Source: Brevundimonas lenta (GTDB lineage: Bacteria; Pseudomonadota; Alphaproteobacteria; Caulobacterales; Caulobacteraceae). From it: a DNA stretch of 64,000 nucleotides. This document shows, one piece after another, positions 1 through 8,208 of this stretch (position 1 is its first letter; every line of letters begins with the position of its first letter). The translations under genes were made by a program, and so were the position numbers. Below the pieces are notes generated by a model, which did no database searches, was not told the DNA's origin, and saw only the letters and a program-made list of their open reading frames with translations. The stretch spans positions 806,001 through 870,000 of the forward strand of contig NZ_JACIDM010000001.1 of NCBI RefSeq assembly GCF_014196335.1, read 5' to 3'.

Positions 1-1031
1 TGCTGCGGTTCGGCGCGCGACGGACGCTGGCGACGGCCCTGGTCACCGGTGCGGTGGTCGGGGGACTGAGCTGGTCGATGCGCGATCCGGGCGACGCGGT
101 GTGGCCGGCGATGGTCGTGACCTGTCTGTCGCTGCCGGCGGGCGCCCTGGCCCACTACGGCGTCGAGGCGTTGAGCGCGGCCGGGCGTCCGCTGCGGGCG
201 CTGGCGTTGTTCAAGCTGCTGACTCCGGTTCTGGCGCTGGTGCTGGCGGGGATGCTGATGCTGAGGTCGGTTCCGCTGACTGGCGCGGCCGCGGTGGGGT
301 GCTGGGGCGTGGCGTGGGTCGTGACCCTGGGCGCCATGATCGCAGCCCTGCGACGGGCGGCGCCGCAAGCGCTGTCCGCGCCCGCCGACGTCGGGGAGGC
401 CGCCGTCTGGCGCGTCGAGAGCCGGCCGTTCTTCGTCTATCGCGTGTCGCTGGCGATTCTGGCCCAGGCCGGGGTGATCGGGCTGGAGCTGATGCAGGCG
501 TCGGCGGCGGCGATCGGCGCTTATGCCGCGGCGAGCGCGACGGTGGGCGTGGCGGCGGTGCTGGCGACCTCCACCAACCGGGCCTACGGCCGCAAGCTGT
601 CGCTGCTGATGGAGCAGGGGGATTTCGAGGCCGTGATGACGGCCCGGCGTGAGCGGCTGCGCCGGCTGGGGCCGGCGGTGATCGTGTTCCTGCTGGCGAT
701 CTTCGTGTTTTCGCGTCCGCTGCTGGCGATGTTCCGGCCCGAGTTCGCGGCGGAGGGCGTCGCGGCGCTGAGGATCCTGGCGGTCGCGACCGGGGTGACG
801 GTGCTGTTCTCGCTGGCGCCGACCTGGCTGAAGATCCGGCAGCGGCGCGGGGTCATCTATGCCGCCGTGGCTGTGGCGGCGGCGGTGCAGGTGGTCCTGC
901 TGATCGTGCTGATCCCGCCGTTCGGGGCGACCGGCGCGGCGCTGGCCTACGCCCTGTGCGTGGGCGGGATGTACGGCGTCCTGGCCGTGGTGGCTCACCG
1001 TGAGGCGATGCGCCTGGGCGGCGTCCGATGA
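1..1031 (+). CDS. Lipopolysaccharide/polysaccharide flippase, C-terminal part (cut by window edge)
   Basis: The reading frame is open to the left edge with no stop, so the gene starts outside the window; the GTG at position 54 is internal rather than a true start. The visible part of about 340 residues is a run of hydrophobic segments separated by short Arg-rich loops, in the style of the MATE/polysaccharide-synthase (Wzx-like) exporters that move lipid-linked glycans across the inner membrane. One cytoplasmic loop with many Arg residues lies near the middle (around nucleotides 600-665). The family call rests on overall hydropathy and general resemblance, not on a catalytic motif. A GC-rich hairpin follows the stop codon. 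Confidence 0.6.
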   Translation, partial: LRFGARRTLATALVTGAVVGGLSWSMRDPGDAVWPAMVVTCLSLPAGALAHYGVEALSAAGRPLRALALFKLLTPVLALVLAGMLMLRSVPLTGAAAVGCWGVAWVVTLGAMIAALRRAAPQALSAPADVGEAAVWRVESRPFFVYRVSLAILAQAGVIGLELMQASAAAIGAYAAASATVGVAAVLATSTNRAYGRKLSLLMEQGDFEAVMTARRERLRRLGPAVIVFLLAIFVFSRPLLAMFRPEFAAEGVAALRILAVATGVTVLFSLAPTWLKIRQRRGVIYAAVAVAAAVQVVLLIVLIPPFGATGAALAYALCVGGMYGVLAVVAHREAMRLGGVR

Positions 1032-1038
1032 TTGAGCC

Positions 1039-1068
1039 GGGGGAGGACGCAGGAGGACGTCCTCCCCC
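1039..1068. terminator. GC-rich hairpin between convergent genes
   Basis: There is a perfect 11-bp inverted repeat, GGGGGAGGACG at 1039-1049 and its complement at 1058-1068, with an 8-nt loop. It sits in the 46-bp gap between the convergent flippase and phosphoesterase genes, where a bidirectional terminator is expected. Neither side has a convincing T-run, so intrinsic termination is only likely. Confidence 0.5.
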
Positions 1069-1077
1069 GACCCTGCC

Positions 1078-4000
1078 TCAGACCGAAGGCGACCAGGGGT
1101 TCCAGCCCAGGCCGGGACCGGTCTGGGCGGTCGAGTAGAGGGTCTGGTTGCCGTCCAGCGCCCAGATGCGGCACGTGCCGTCGTTCTGCTGGCACACGGC
1201 GACCGAGCCGATGTGGGACGGCGATGCGCCGTTCCACACGCCGGACCACGACGACCACGGACCGCCCGGCGACTCCTGGAAGCTGCAACGCAACTGACCG
1301 CTGGTGTCGACGCCCCAGAGCGCGACGCTGCGGCTGCCGCCCTGCTGCGAGGCGGCGACCGTCTGCAGCGGCGGGGCGTTGTTCCAGCCGGCGGCGGACC
1401 AGCCGGACCAGCCGCCGCCCGGCGAGGTCTGGGCGTTCGAATAGACGGCGTTGTGCAGATCCACGACCCAGATGCGGACCGTGCCGTCGTTCTGTTGCGC
1501 CGCGGTCACCGAGATCAGGCCCGCGGGCGAGGCGTCGTTCCAGACGCCCGACCAGCCGGACCAGGGCCCGCCCGGCGTCTCCTGGAAGGTCGAGCGGAGC
1601 TGGCCGTCCATGTCGATGCCCCAGAGCTGGGCCCCGCGGGAGCCGCCCTGCTGGGAGGCTGCGATGGAGCGCAGCGTCGGGGCGCCGTTCCAGCCGGCAG
1701 GAGACCAGCCGGACCAGCCGCCGCCCGGCGAGGTCTGGGCGTTGGAGTACAGGGCGTTGTTCGCATCCAGCAGCCACAGGCGGACCGTGCCGTCGTTCTG
1801 CTGGGCCGCGGCGAGCGAGATGGCGTTGGAGGGCGAGGCGCCGTTCCAGACGCCGGACCAGGGCGACCAGGCGCCGCCGGGAGTCTCCTGGAAGGTCGAA
1901 CGCAGCTGGCCCGACGGATCCACGCCCCACAGCTGGGCGCCGCGCGAGCCGCCCTGCTGCGACGCCGCGATCATGGTCAGGGGCGGGGCGCCGTTCCACG
2001 GATTGTGGCCGACGCGCGCCTCGGCCGGCACGATGGTCCAGTAGTCGCCGCCGGCCCCGGTGGTGATCCAGCCCGCGGGCGTGAACCAGCCCTGGTCGCG
2101 GGTCAGCCGCTGGCCGGAGTAGGACATGTTGGTGAGATAGACCTGGTCGCCGTACTGGAGCGGCTGGCCCTGGTTGGCCAGCTTCTGGATCGCCCACCGC
2201 TGCTTGGCCACGTTCGCCGCGTCGAGATATTCGTTGGCGTAGTAGCAGTCGCTGGAGTCCGCCCAGGCGCCGAGCACGTTGAGCGCGCCGAGCCCTTCCT
2301 CGCGCGAGACCAGCATGACCTGGGCGCCGTCCGCGATCTGCGGCGTGGGGTCGGCGTCGGTGGTGATGAAGGCCAGGGTGGCGGGCGTGTCGCCCCCGAT
2401 GCGGGGAAAGTGGGCCGCGATCCCCAGATCCACGCATATGCCCATGAGCGAGTCAGGGATCACGGACCCGCCGCCGACGGCCAGCATGGTCGTGTAGAAG
2501 CTGGTGAGATACTGGCCGTTCTGGTTCTTGAGGACGAAGCTGTCGCCGTAACCGACCGGGTCGCCGATCGCCTTCGGCGTGTCCAGGAAGCGCATATCGG
2601 CTTCGTCGGTCCGGAGCGTGCCGAGGGTGACCGCGTTCTCGAACGTCGGCGCCGCCGCCGTGCGCTGTCCGAACTGGGGCATGAGGTCGGTGCGGTTCAG
2701 CCATTTCAGCGTCGTGGCGATGACCGAGGTGTGGTCGTAGGGGACGTTCGTCGCCGAGCGGAAGACCGTGCCCTTCTGGACGTGCGGCGAGATCAGGATG
2801 GTCGGGACGCGGGCGCCGAGGCGGTCGAATTTGAAGTCGCTCGTGCTCTTGAACGGCGGCTGGCCGTTCGGCCCCCAGGGCGGGGTGACGACGCCTTCGA
2901 CCAGCTCGTCCTTGCGGTGATCGAAGACGCCGACGAACTCGTCGAAGGTGATCAGCAGCAGGGTCTTTTCCCAGGCCGCGCGGTTGGAGATCAGGCTGGT
3001 GTAGACCTCCTTCACGAACTCCTCGCCGACGAGGAGATTGCTGGGCGGGTGGTAGTCATTGCCCAGGACGGTGACCAGCTTCTCGAGCCCCGAGTTGTCG
3101 GTGGCGGTGTGCGAGATCGACCAGAACGGTTCGATGTAGCTGAAGGCCGGTAGTTGGCCGGCGCGGGCGCGGCGGTGGAAGTCCTCCAGCTTCTGGAAAT
3201 GCTGGGCCGCGTTGGGGATCTTGTCCTTGATCTGCGGGTACAGACGCCACGTGTAGCAGGAGCCCAGCTCGCCCGAGGTGAGGTCCTCCAGATAGCTGGT
3301 GTAGGGGCTGAGGGCTGCGAGAGCCACGCTCGCCGCGGCCGCCGCCACCGGATGACCGGAGGCCGCGAGGATCGGGATGAGGACCGGCAAGCCGTTGAGC
3401 AGGGTCGATATCTTCTGCGGCAGGTAGCTGGTCTGCCAGAAGACGGTCCAGTCGACGCCGGCGGTGTCGAGGGCATTGAAGATGGTCGGCGCGTCGACGC
3501 GATCGTCGCCGATGGCCATGCCCAGCAACTTGTGGATCTCCTTGGCCTGGGGATTGGTTTCGAGGTCGCCGTTGTTCACCATCCCGTTCGAGGTGCCGCA
3601 CATCAGGAACGAGCGGTTCGGATTGGTCTGGGACGGCACCGAAGCGTACCAGGCGTCGCTGACGGCGTAGTGTTTCGCGAGCTGGTTCAGCACCGGCAGC
3701 TGGCCGGGCGTGAAGCACTGCAGGATGGTCGGGGCCAGGCGCTGGACGTCCGCGGGGCTGACATTCTGGCCGTTCAGGATGCCGACGAAGTCCGCAAGCA
3801 GGCCTGTCATGGAGGGCTTGCCGGACGGCGTCGTGTCGGGGCCGTAGAACTGCGTGTTGACGTGCTCGAACTCTTCGCCGGGATCGAAGTCCGGGATGGT
3901 GAACCCCGTCACCCCGCGAGTCGGCTTCGCCGTGAGGGTGCTTTTCGGCACGGTGTTGATGAAGTCGTCCGGATTGACGTTCTGCATGCCCCGATAGGGC

Positions 4001-4125
4001 GCGCCGGGACTGGCGGGAATGAACTGGCTGGGGGCGTCATGCTCGTAGAGCCAGCCCAGCATGCTGTCGAACGAGCGGTTCTCCAGCATAAGCACAACGA
4101 CGTGTTCGACATCCTGGATCGGCAC
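1078..4125 (-). CDS. Phospholipase C/acid phosphatase-family phosphoesterase with C-terminal six-repeat propeller
   Basis: This is a 1015-residue protein with a GTG start. Residues 1 to about 480 are a phosphoesterase-family domain (phospholipase C/AcpA type): the metal-binding motif ENRSFD is at 15-20 and a PNRSFLMCGTSNG segment follows, with conserved His/Asp-rich stretches. About 490-690 is a second beta-rich domain that I cannot name with certainty; it looks trefoil-like. About 705-1015 holds six units of roughly 51 residues in two alternating types (SQQGGSRGAQLWG and QQNDGTVRIW), resembling PLL/tectonin-type lectin propellers. The protein probably cleaves phosphodiester or phosphomonoester bonds. 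No signal peptide is visible: the enzyme domain starts at residue 1, so either it is cytosolic or it leaves by another route. Confidence 0.8.
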   Translation of the reverse strand: MPIQDVEHVVVLMLENRSFDSMLGWLYEHDAPSQFIPASPGAPYRGMQNVNPDDFINTVPKSTLTAKPTRGVTGFTIPDFDPGEEFEHVNTQFYGPDTTPSGKPSMTGLLADFVGILNGQNVSPADVQRLAPTILQCFTPGQLPVLNQLAKHYAVSDAWYASVPSQTNPNRSFLMCGTSNGMVNNGDLETNPQAKEIHKLLGMAIGDDRVDAPTIFNALDTAGVDWTVFWQTSYLPQKISTLLNGLPVLIPILAASGHPVAAAAASVALAALSPYTSYLEDLTSGELGSCYTWRLYPQIKDKIPNAAQHFQKLEDFHRRARAGQLPAFSYIEPFWSISHTATDNSGLEKLVTVLGNDYHPPSNLLVGEEFVKEVYTSLISNRAAWEKTLLLITFDEFVGVFDHRKDELVEGVVTPPWGPNGQPPFKSTSDFKFDRLGARVPTILISPHVQKGTVFRSATNVPYDHTSVIATTLKWLNRTDLMPQFGQRTAAAPTFENAVTLGTLRTDEADMRFLDTPKAIGDPVGYGDSFVLKNQNGQYLTSFYTTMLAVGGGSVIPDSLMGICVDLGIAAHFPRIGGDTPATLAFITTDADPTPQIADGAQVMLVSREEGLGALNVLGAWADSSDCYYANEYLDAANVAKQRWAIQKLANQGQPLQYGDQVYLTNMSYSGQRLTRDQGWFTPAGWITTGAGGDYWTIVPAEARVGHNPWNGAPPLTMIAASQQGGSRGAQLWGVDPSGQLRSTFQETPGGAWSPWSGVWNGASPSNAISLAAAQQNDGTVRLWLLDANNALYSNAQTSPGGGWSGWSPAGWNGAPTLRSIAASQQGGSRGAQLWGIDMDGQLRSTFQETPGGPWSGWSGVWNDASPAGLISVTAAQQNDGTVRIWVVDLHNAVYSNAQTSPGGGWSGWSAAGWNNAPPLQTVAASQQGGSRSVALWGVDTSGQLRCSFQESPGGPWSSWSGVWNGASPSHIGSVAVCQQNDGTCRIWALDGNQTLYSTAQTGPGLGWNPWSPSV
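1084..1995 (-). repeat. Tandem coding repeats, period 306 bp (2 x 51 codons)
   Basis: Near-identical blocks recur 306 bp apart; for example a 22-bp core starts at 1401 and again at 1707. They encode three pairs of alternating 51-residue units in the phosphoesterase C-terminus. The low divergence at the DNA level suggests recent amplification or gene conversion of the propeller. Confidence 0.8.
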
Positions 4126-4229
4126 GAGAACCCCCGTTGCGGTTTCTGCTAAAAGGCGAGATCGCAGAGGAGGCTACTTGAACGCGAGTTCTGTCAACCG
4201 GCGTTATATATATGGGGACGGGATAGCAA

Positions 4230-4451
4230 TTACTCCCCGCCTTCCATGATGGCGACGAGGCGACGGATCGTCCGCTCCATCTGATCGGCGAGCTCCTGGA
4301 CGGCGTCGTCGGGAAGGCCGAGGGCGCCCGCGGTCGCCAGATGCTCGGTCTTCATCCCGGCGTAGCGGTCCTCCCGTTCCTCGACGGGCAAGGCCATGAT
4401 CTCATGTGCCCGTCGGGTCGCCGCCGTCACAAGCTGGTCGTGAGCGCTCAT
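4230..4451 (-). CDS. Small hypothetical protein (73 aa)
   Basis: This 73-residue, largely helical, charged protein has no signal peptide and no membrane segment. A strong ribosome site (GGAGG, 6 nt before ATG) supports it as a real gene. It lies upstream of the phosphoesterase on the same strand, separated by 104 bp that could hold a promoter. I do not recognise the family. Its upstream region carries an 11-mer (GGGTTTCACCT) also found before the DyP operon, which hints at shared control. Confidence 0.65.
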   Translation of the reverse strand: MSAHDQLVTAATRRAHEIMALPVEEREDRYAGMKTEHLATAGALGLPDDAVQELADQMERTIRRLVAIMEGGE

Positions 4452-4518
4452 CGTCCACCTCCAAAAGGCGCCATTTCTGGGATGTGCCCTTAGCCTCCGC
4501 GTCGCCGCGCGGGCTATG

Positions 4519-4529
4519 AGGTGAAACCC
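4519..4529 (-). promoter_or_regulatory. Shared upstream motif GGGTTTCACCT (copy 1)
   Basis: This minus-strand 11-mer lies 67 nt before the ATG of the 73-aa gene. The same 11-mer stands 70 nt before the first gene of the DyP operon (9866-9876). Identical sequence at a near-identical distance suggests a common promoter element or operator. It could be the -35 region of an alternative sigma factor, but I cannot name one. Confidence 0.35.
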
Positions 4530-4558
4530 GCAGCGGGGATCGCCGGTCGCCGGACGAG

Positions 4559-5473
4559 CTAGAACGGCGCCACCAGAGCGGTGCGGAAGAACCAGCCGTC
4601 GGGGCCGTCGTCGCGCCGCTCGATGACGTGCTGGTAGCTCAGGATCAGATTGGTCCTGGAGATGAAGGGAAAGGCGAGACTGCCGCCCGCCGACCAGCCG
4701 TGCATGCCCGCGTCCTCGACGCCGTCGAGCGTCGCCTTGCCGCCGTTGCGATAGAGCAGGTCAGCCGAGACCCAGGTGCGGGCGCCGAGGTTGCGGGTCA
4801 GATGCGCCTCGACGCTGAACAGCGGGTCCTTCGAGCTGCGCTCGCCGCCGAAGGGGTCGTCGTTGTCCTGGTAGAAGGTCAGCGTCGGCAGCACCTCCAG
4901 CGAGGTCAGCGACGGATCGCGGAACGAGCGGCCGGAGGCGAAATACGTCGGGAAGCCGAGCTGGAAGGATGGCCGGTTCGAGCCGAGGTTGACCGGCGTC
5001 GCCGCATCATAGGCGCCGGTCGGGAAATAGACCCGGGCAAGCACGCTCGTGCCGAAGCGGGGTTCGAAGCTCGCGAACGCTTCCGGGGACAGGGCCGGGG
5101 CGCCGATGAGGCCCAGGGTCGCGCCGATCTGCGCGTCGCCGAGGCCGGAGCTTTCGGCGGCGCCGGTCGCGTTCACTCGACCCATGGGCAGGATGGCGAA
5201 GGGCGTGAAGGCGCGGCCCGCCAGATCGAAGGTCTGGGCGTAGCGGAGCACCAGAAGGTCGGTGTCGATCTCCGACCCCGGTACGATCGTGCCCGGCTCG
5301 GGCGTCTCATTGCCGCGCTTGGCGACGGCGAAGGCGGTGAAGGTGCGGGCGCCGTTCGGGACCAGTTGGTAGACGCGGGGGCCGTCGTCCTGGGCGCGGG
5401 CCGGGGCGGCGGTAAACGGGGCGAGCGCGACGAGCGTCGCGACGGCGGCGACGGCATTCCGCCGGGCGCTCAT
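4559..5473 (-). CDS. Outer-membrane beta-barrel protein, phenol-degradation MetA-like (transporter) family
   Basis: A 304-residue protein with a clear Sec signal peptide (about residues 1-27, ending ARAQ) followed by alternating beta strands and a terminal Phe, as in outer-membrane barrels. The composition and strand pattern match the MetA-pathway/transporter-associated family (PF13557), whose members often accompany catabolic operons. It is the last gene of the DyP operon: its ATG overlaps the stop of the FAD oxidoreductase (ATGA at 5470-5473), implying translational coupling. The role is inferred as an entry or exit channel for the substrate handled by the operon. Confidence 0.65.
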   Translation of the reverse strand: MSARRNAVAAVATLVALAPFTAAPARAQDDGPRVYQLVPNGARTFTAFAVAKRGNETPEPGTIVPGSEIDTDLLVLRYAQTFDLAGRAFTPFAILPMGRVNATGAAESSGLGDAQIGATLGLIGAPALSPEAFASFEPRFGTSVLARVYFPTGAYDAATPVNLGSNRPSFQLGFPTYFASGRSFRDPSLTSLEVLPTLTFYQDNDDPFGGERSSKDPLFSVEAHLTRNLGARTWVSADLLYRNGGKATLDGVEDAGMHGWSAGGSLAFPFISRTNLILSYQHVIERRDDGPDGWFFRTALVAPF

Positions 5474-6858
5474 CGAAGCCCGAGGGCCGCAGCCGCGGCG
5501 GCGCGTCCGAGAATTCCGGCGTAGGTCGGGAAGGAGATGGGGAGCTGCGCCAGCGTCTCGACCGTCATGCCCGCGTCGATGACCACCGCGGCGATCTGCG
5601 CCAGTTCCACGGCCCGCTCGCCGACGATGTGACAGCCGAGCACGCGATGGTCGGCGTGGTCGACGACCAGTTTGCAGAAGCCCGTGGTGCGGTCGTCGAT
5701 GATGGCCCGGATGGTCACGTCGAAGCCGACGGTGAAGACCTCCACCTCGTGTGCCCTGCGCGCGGCGGCTTCGCCGAGGCCGACCTGGGCGTACTCGGGG
5801 TCCGTGAAGCTGCCGAGCGGATTGACCGCCCTTGCGGCGCTTTCGCCTGAACCGGTGACGGCGTTGGTGGCGGCGGTAAAGCCGCCGTGCTGCGCCTGGG
5901 GCGCGAGCATGAGGCGGCCGGTGACGTCGCCGGCGGCGAAGATGTGCGGGGCGGTGGTGCGCTGGGCGTCGTCGACGCGGATGAAGCCGCGCTCGTTGAT
6001 CTCGACGCCGGCGGTGGCGAGGTTCATCGCCGCGGTGTCGGCGGCCCAGCCGATCGCCACGACCACCACGGCGGCGTCGGCGTGATGGCGTTCGCCGTCC
6101 TTGCTCCAGGTCATGCGCACGCCGCCGGGCGCCGGTTCGAAGGACTCGATGGCCCCGAAGCCCTCATGGATGGTGATGCCGGATGCGCGGAAGGCTTCGG
6201 CGACGCAGGTCGAGACCTCGGGCTCCTCGGTGTGCAGGATGCGGGCGCCGGCCTCGAAGAGCTGAACCTTCGAGCCGAAGGCGTTGAAGACCGAGGCGAC
6301 CTGGGCGCCGGTCGCGCCGGAGCCGACGACGATGAGGGTCTCGGGGACGGAGGTCAGGGACCAGGCGTCGCTGTGGGTCGCCGTCAGCTCGAACCCCGGG
6401 ATGGGCAGGCGGCGGCTGACGCCGCCGACGCAGAGGATGATCTTGTCGGCCTCGAAGCGTCGGCCGTCGGGCGCCTCGACGGTGTGCGGATCGAGGAAGC
6501 GGACCGGGCCGACGTCGGTGTGGATGGCGACCCCGGCGTCCTCGATCTGTTTGCGGAGCAGGGAGGTGCGGGCGACCTCTTCGACCACGGCGTCCACCCG
6601 GGCCAGCAGGCGTGGGTAGTCGAGGACGGGCGGGCTGACGGTGACGCCGAAGCGTTCGAGCTGGCGGGCCTCGCGCATCAGCCGCGCCGCGTGGGCCAGG
6701 GTGCGCACCGGCACCGGGCCGTCGGTGGCCGCCATGCCGCCGAACGATCCGGCGGTGACCAGGGTGGTGCGCGCGCCGAGGTCGCCCGCACGGGCCGCGG
6801 CGATGACACCGGCCGGTCCGCCGCCGATGACCAGGACGTCGCTGGAGACGGCGCTCAC
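5470..6858 (-). CDS. FAD/NAD(P)-dependent oxidoreductase of the dihydrolipoamide dehydrogenase fold, redox cysteines absent
   Basis: The GTG at 6858 is chosen as start because it overlaps the DyP stop (GTGA) and the protein then begins directly with the FAD-binding strand; the product has 462 residues. GGGPAG at 12-17 binds FAD, a second Rossmann motif (GSGATGA) binds NAD(P)H, and there is a C-terminal dimerisation domain. The usual C-x4-C of this family is missing: the aligned segment is GGMAATDGPVP (Ala43 and Pro48 in place of cysteine). The C-terminal His-Glu dyad is also lost (FPTYAG where HPTLSE is usual). It is probably a flavin reductase or oxidase that feeds or drains the neighbouring peroxidase rather than a disulfide reductase. 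Confidence 0.75.
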   Translation of the reverse strand: MSAVSSDVLVIGGGPAGVIAAARAGDLGARTTLVTAGSFGGMAATDGPVPVRTLAHAARLMREARQLERFGVTVSPPVLDYPRLLARVDAVVEEVARTSLLRKQIEDAGVAIHTDVGPVRFLDPHTVEAPDGRRFEADKIILCVGGVSRRLPIPGFELTATHSDAWSLTSVPETLIVVGSGATGAQVASVFNAFGSKVQLFEAGARILHTEEPEVSTCVAEAFRASGITIHEGFGAIESFEPAPGGVRMTWSKDGERHHADAAVVVVAIGWAADTAAMNLATAGVEINERGFIRVDDAQRTTAPHIFAAGDVTGRLMLAPQAQHGGFTAATNAVTGSGESAARAVNPLGSFTDPEYAQVGLGEAAARRAHEVEVFTVGFDVTIRAIIDDRTTGFCKLVVDHADHRVLGCHIVGERAVELAQIAAVVIDAGMTVETLAQLPISFPTYAGILGRAAAAAALGLR

Positions 6859-8204
6859 CCGTCGGCCTCGTCGGTCAGTTCGGAGAGCCAGCGCAGGGCG
6901 CTGAGGCCTGGCATGAAGGCGTATTCGCCGCCGCGGGTGACGACGAAGCTGGCGAGGTTGCGGAGCTTGCGTGGCAGGGGGCGGCGGGGAAAGGAGAAGG
7001 AGGCGTCGCCGTCTTCGTTGCTGCCGGTGACCGGATCCCGGGCGTCGCCGAGGCCGAGGAATTCGCCGCCGTTGATCCATTCGGACTGCACGAACTCGAA
7101 CTGCCGCTTCAGGTGGGCGCCGACGAAGGCGAACATCAGGCCGCGGTCCTCGCCGTCGTCCTCCAGCACGCCCTCGGGCAGCAAGGGACCGTAGGCGGTG
7201 CCGCGGCGGACCATGCGGTGCAGGCGGACGACACCGGCGACATCGGCGTCGCGGGGATTGCTGCGACGGATGTGCGAGCCGGGCGGGGTGCTATAGCCAG
7301 TCGCGTCGTCGGCGCGGAACATGAAGGCGTTGTGTCGCGTCGGGTCGGCTCCGAGCTCCGGATCGTCGTGCAGGGGGCACAGGGCGAGGGGGGCGCCGCT
7401 CCGCCAGCGGCCCATCATCTTGGCGGCGACCAGCTCTTCGTCCGCGGCGTCGGCGGCGTTGGCGCGAACGTAGCGACGGAACTCGGCCACCTTCTGGCGC
7501 AGTTTGCGGAAGGCGACGTAGGTCCCGTTGCGACCCAGTATTTCAGGGACAGGCGCGGGCGGCAGGGCGCCGATCTCGTCGCGATAACCGAGGACCAGTT
7601 CGCCGGCCTTGAGCGGCGGGTCGAACGGGTTGTCGCCGGGAATGCCGCTGCCCTCGATGGCCGGGTGGCTGATGCCGTCGCGGAAGCCGAACGGCTCCTT
7701 GTGATCGGGCGGGGCGTGGCAGTCCTGACGCCAGACCGGGACCACGCCCGGCAGGTCCTCGAAGGCCGCGCGGCCGGAGGCGAGCGCCGCCTCCAGTTTC
7801 GCAACGTCGGGGGCGAGGCCGATCAGGACCACGTGAATGTCGTTCGTGCCGAAAGGGGTTTCCCAGTGCTCGGGTGCGCTCTCGCCGACGTCGCCGAGGG
7901 CCGTGGCCCGCGCCCGCATGCCCTGGCGGAATTCCCAGGTGAAGCTGTCCAGCGAGGTCTGTGGAACGCCCAGCGCCTTGAGCCCCTCGTAAGTCAGGGC
8001 GACGCTGACCGAGGTGTCGCGTTCGACCGGCTTCGGCGGCCGGACGGCCGTGATCACGCCGCCGAGCCGACGCAGGAATTCCCGCCCGTCCCGGCGATCG
8101 TCGATGCGCAGCAGGATGTAGGTGGCGGCGTAGGGCGAGGGACGCGGGCGCAGGACCCCGCTCTGGATGTCGTCGAGCTCGAGCGCGGGCGCGGCGTCGC
8201 TCAT
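6855..8204 (-). CDS. DyP-type haem peroxidase
   Basis: 449 residues. The family motif GFRDG is at 173-177 with the distal Asp at 176. The proximal haem ligand is likely His311 in GSHIRRSNPR, followed by the Arg-rich LHRMVRR segment. No signal peptide is present, so it is cytosolic unless encapsulated or co-exported. Dye-decolourising peroxidases oxidise phenolic compounds, dyes or porphyrins with H2O2. It is the third gene of five in a compact operon: 4 bp after the upstream gene and overlapping the FAD oxidoreductase by 4 bp. No encapsulin gene or Tat signal is nearby, which separates it from the well-known encapsulated and Efe-type DyPs. Confidence 0.9.
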   Translation of the reverse strand: MSDAAPALELDDIQSGVLRPRPSPYAATYILLRIDDRRDGREFLRRLGGVITAVRPPKPVERDTSVSVALTYEGLKALGVPQTSLDSFTWEFRQGMRARATALGDVGESAPEHWETPFGTNDIHVVLIGLAPDVAKLEAALASGRAAFEDLPGVVPVWRQDCHAPPDHKEPFGFRDGISHPAIEGSGIPGDNPFDPPLKAGELVLGYRDEIGALPPAPVPEILGRNGTYVAFRKLRQKVAEFRRYVRANAADAADEELVAAKMMGRWRSGAPLALCPLHDDPELGADPTRHNAFMFRADDATGYSTPPGSHIRRSNPRDADVAGVVRLHRMVRRGTAYGPLLPEGVLEDDGEDRGLMFAFVGAHLKRQFEFVQSEWINGGEFLGLGDARDPVTGSNEDGDASFSFPRRPLPRKLRNLASFVVTRGGEYAFMPGLSALRWLSELTDEADG

Positions 8205-8208
8205 GGCG

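Noticed and set aside
1084..1995. Regular repeats considered as a CRISPR or satellite array
   Set aside because: The period is a multiple of three within an open reading frame and encodes a protein propeller; there are no unique spacers.
4192..4197. TTGACA on the minus strand as a -35 box for the phosphoesterase
   Set aside because: No convincing -10 at the right distance; left unannotated.
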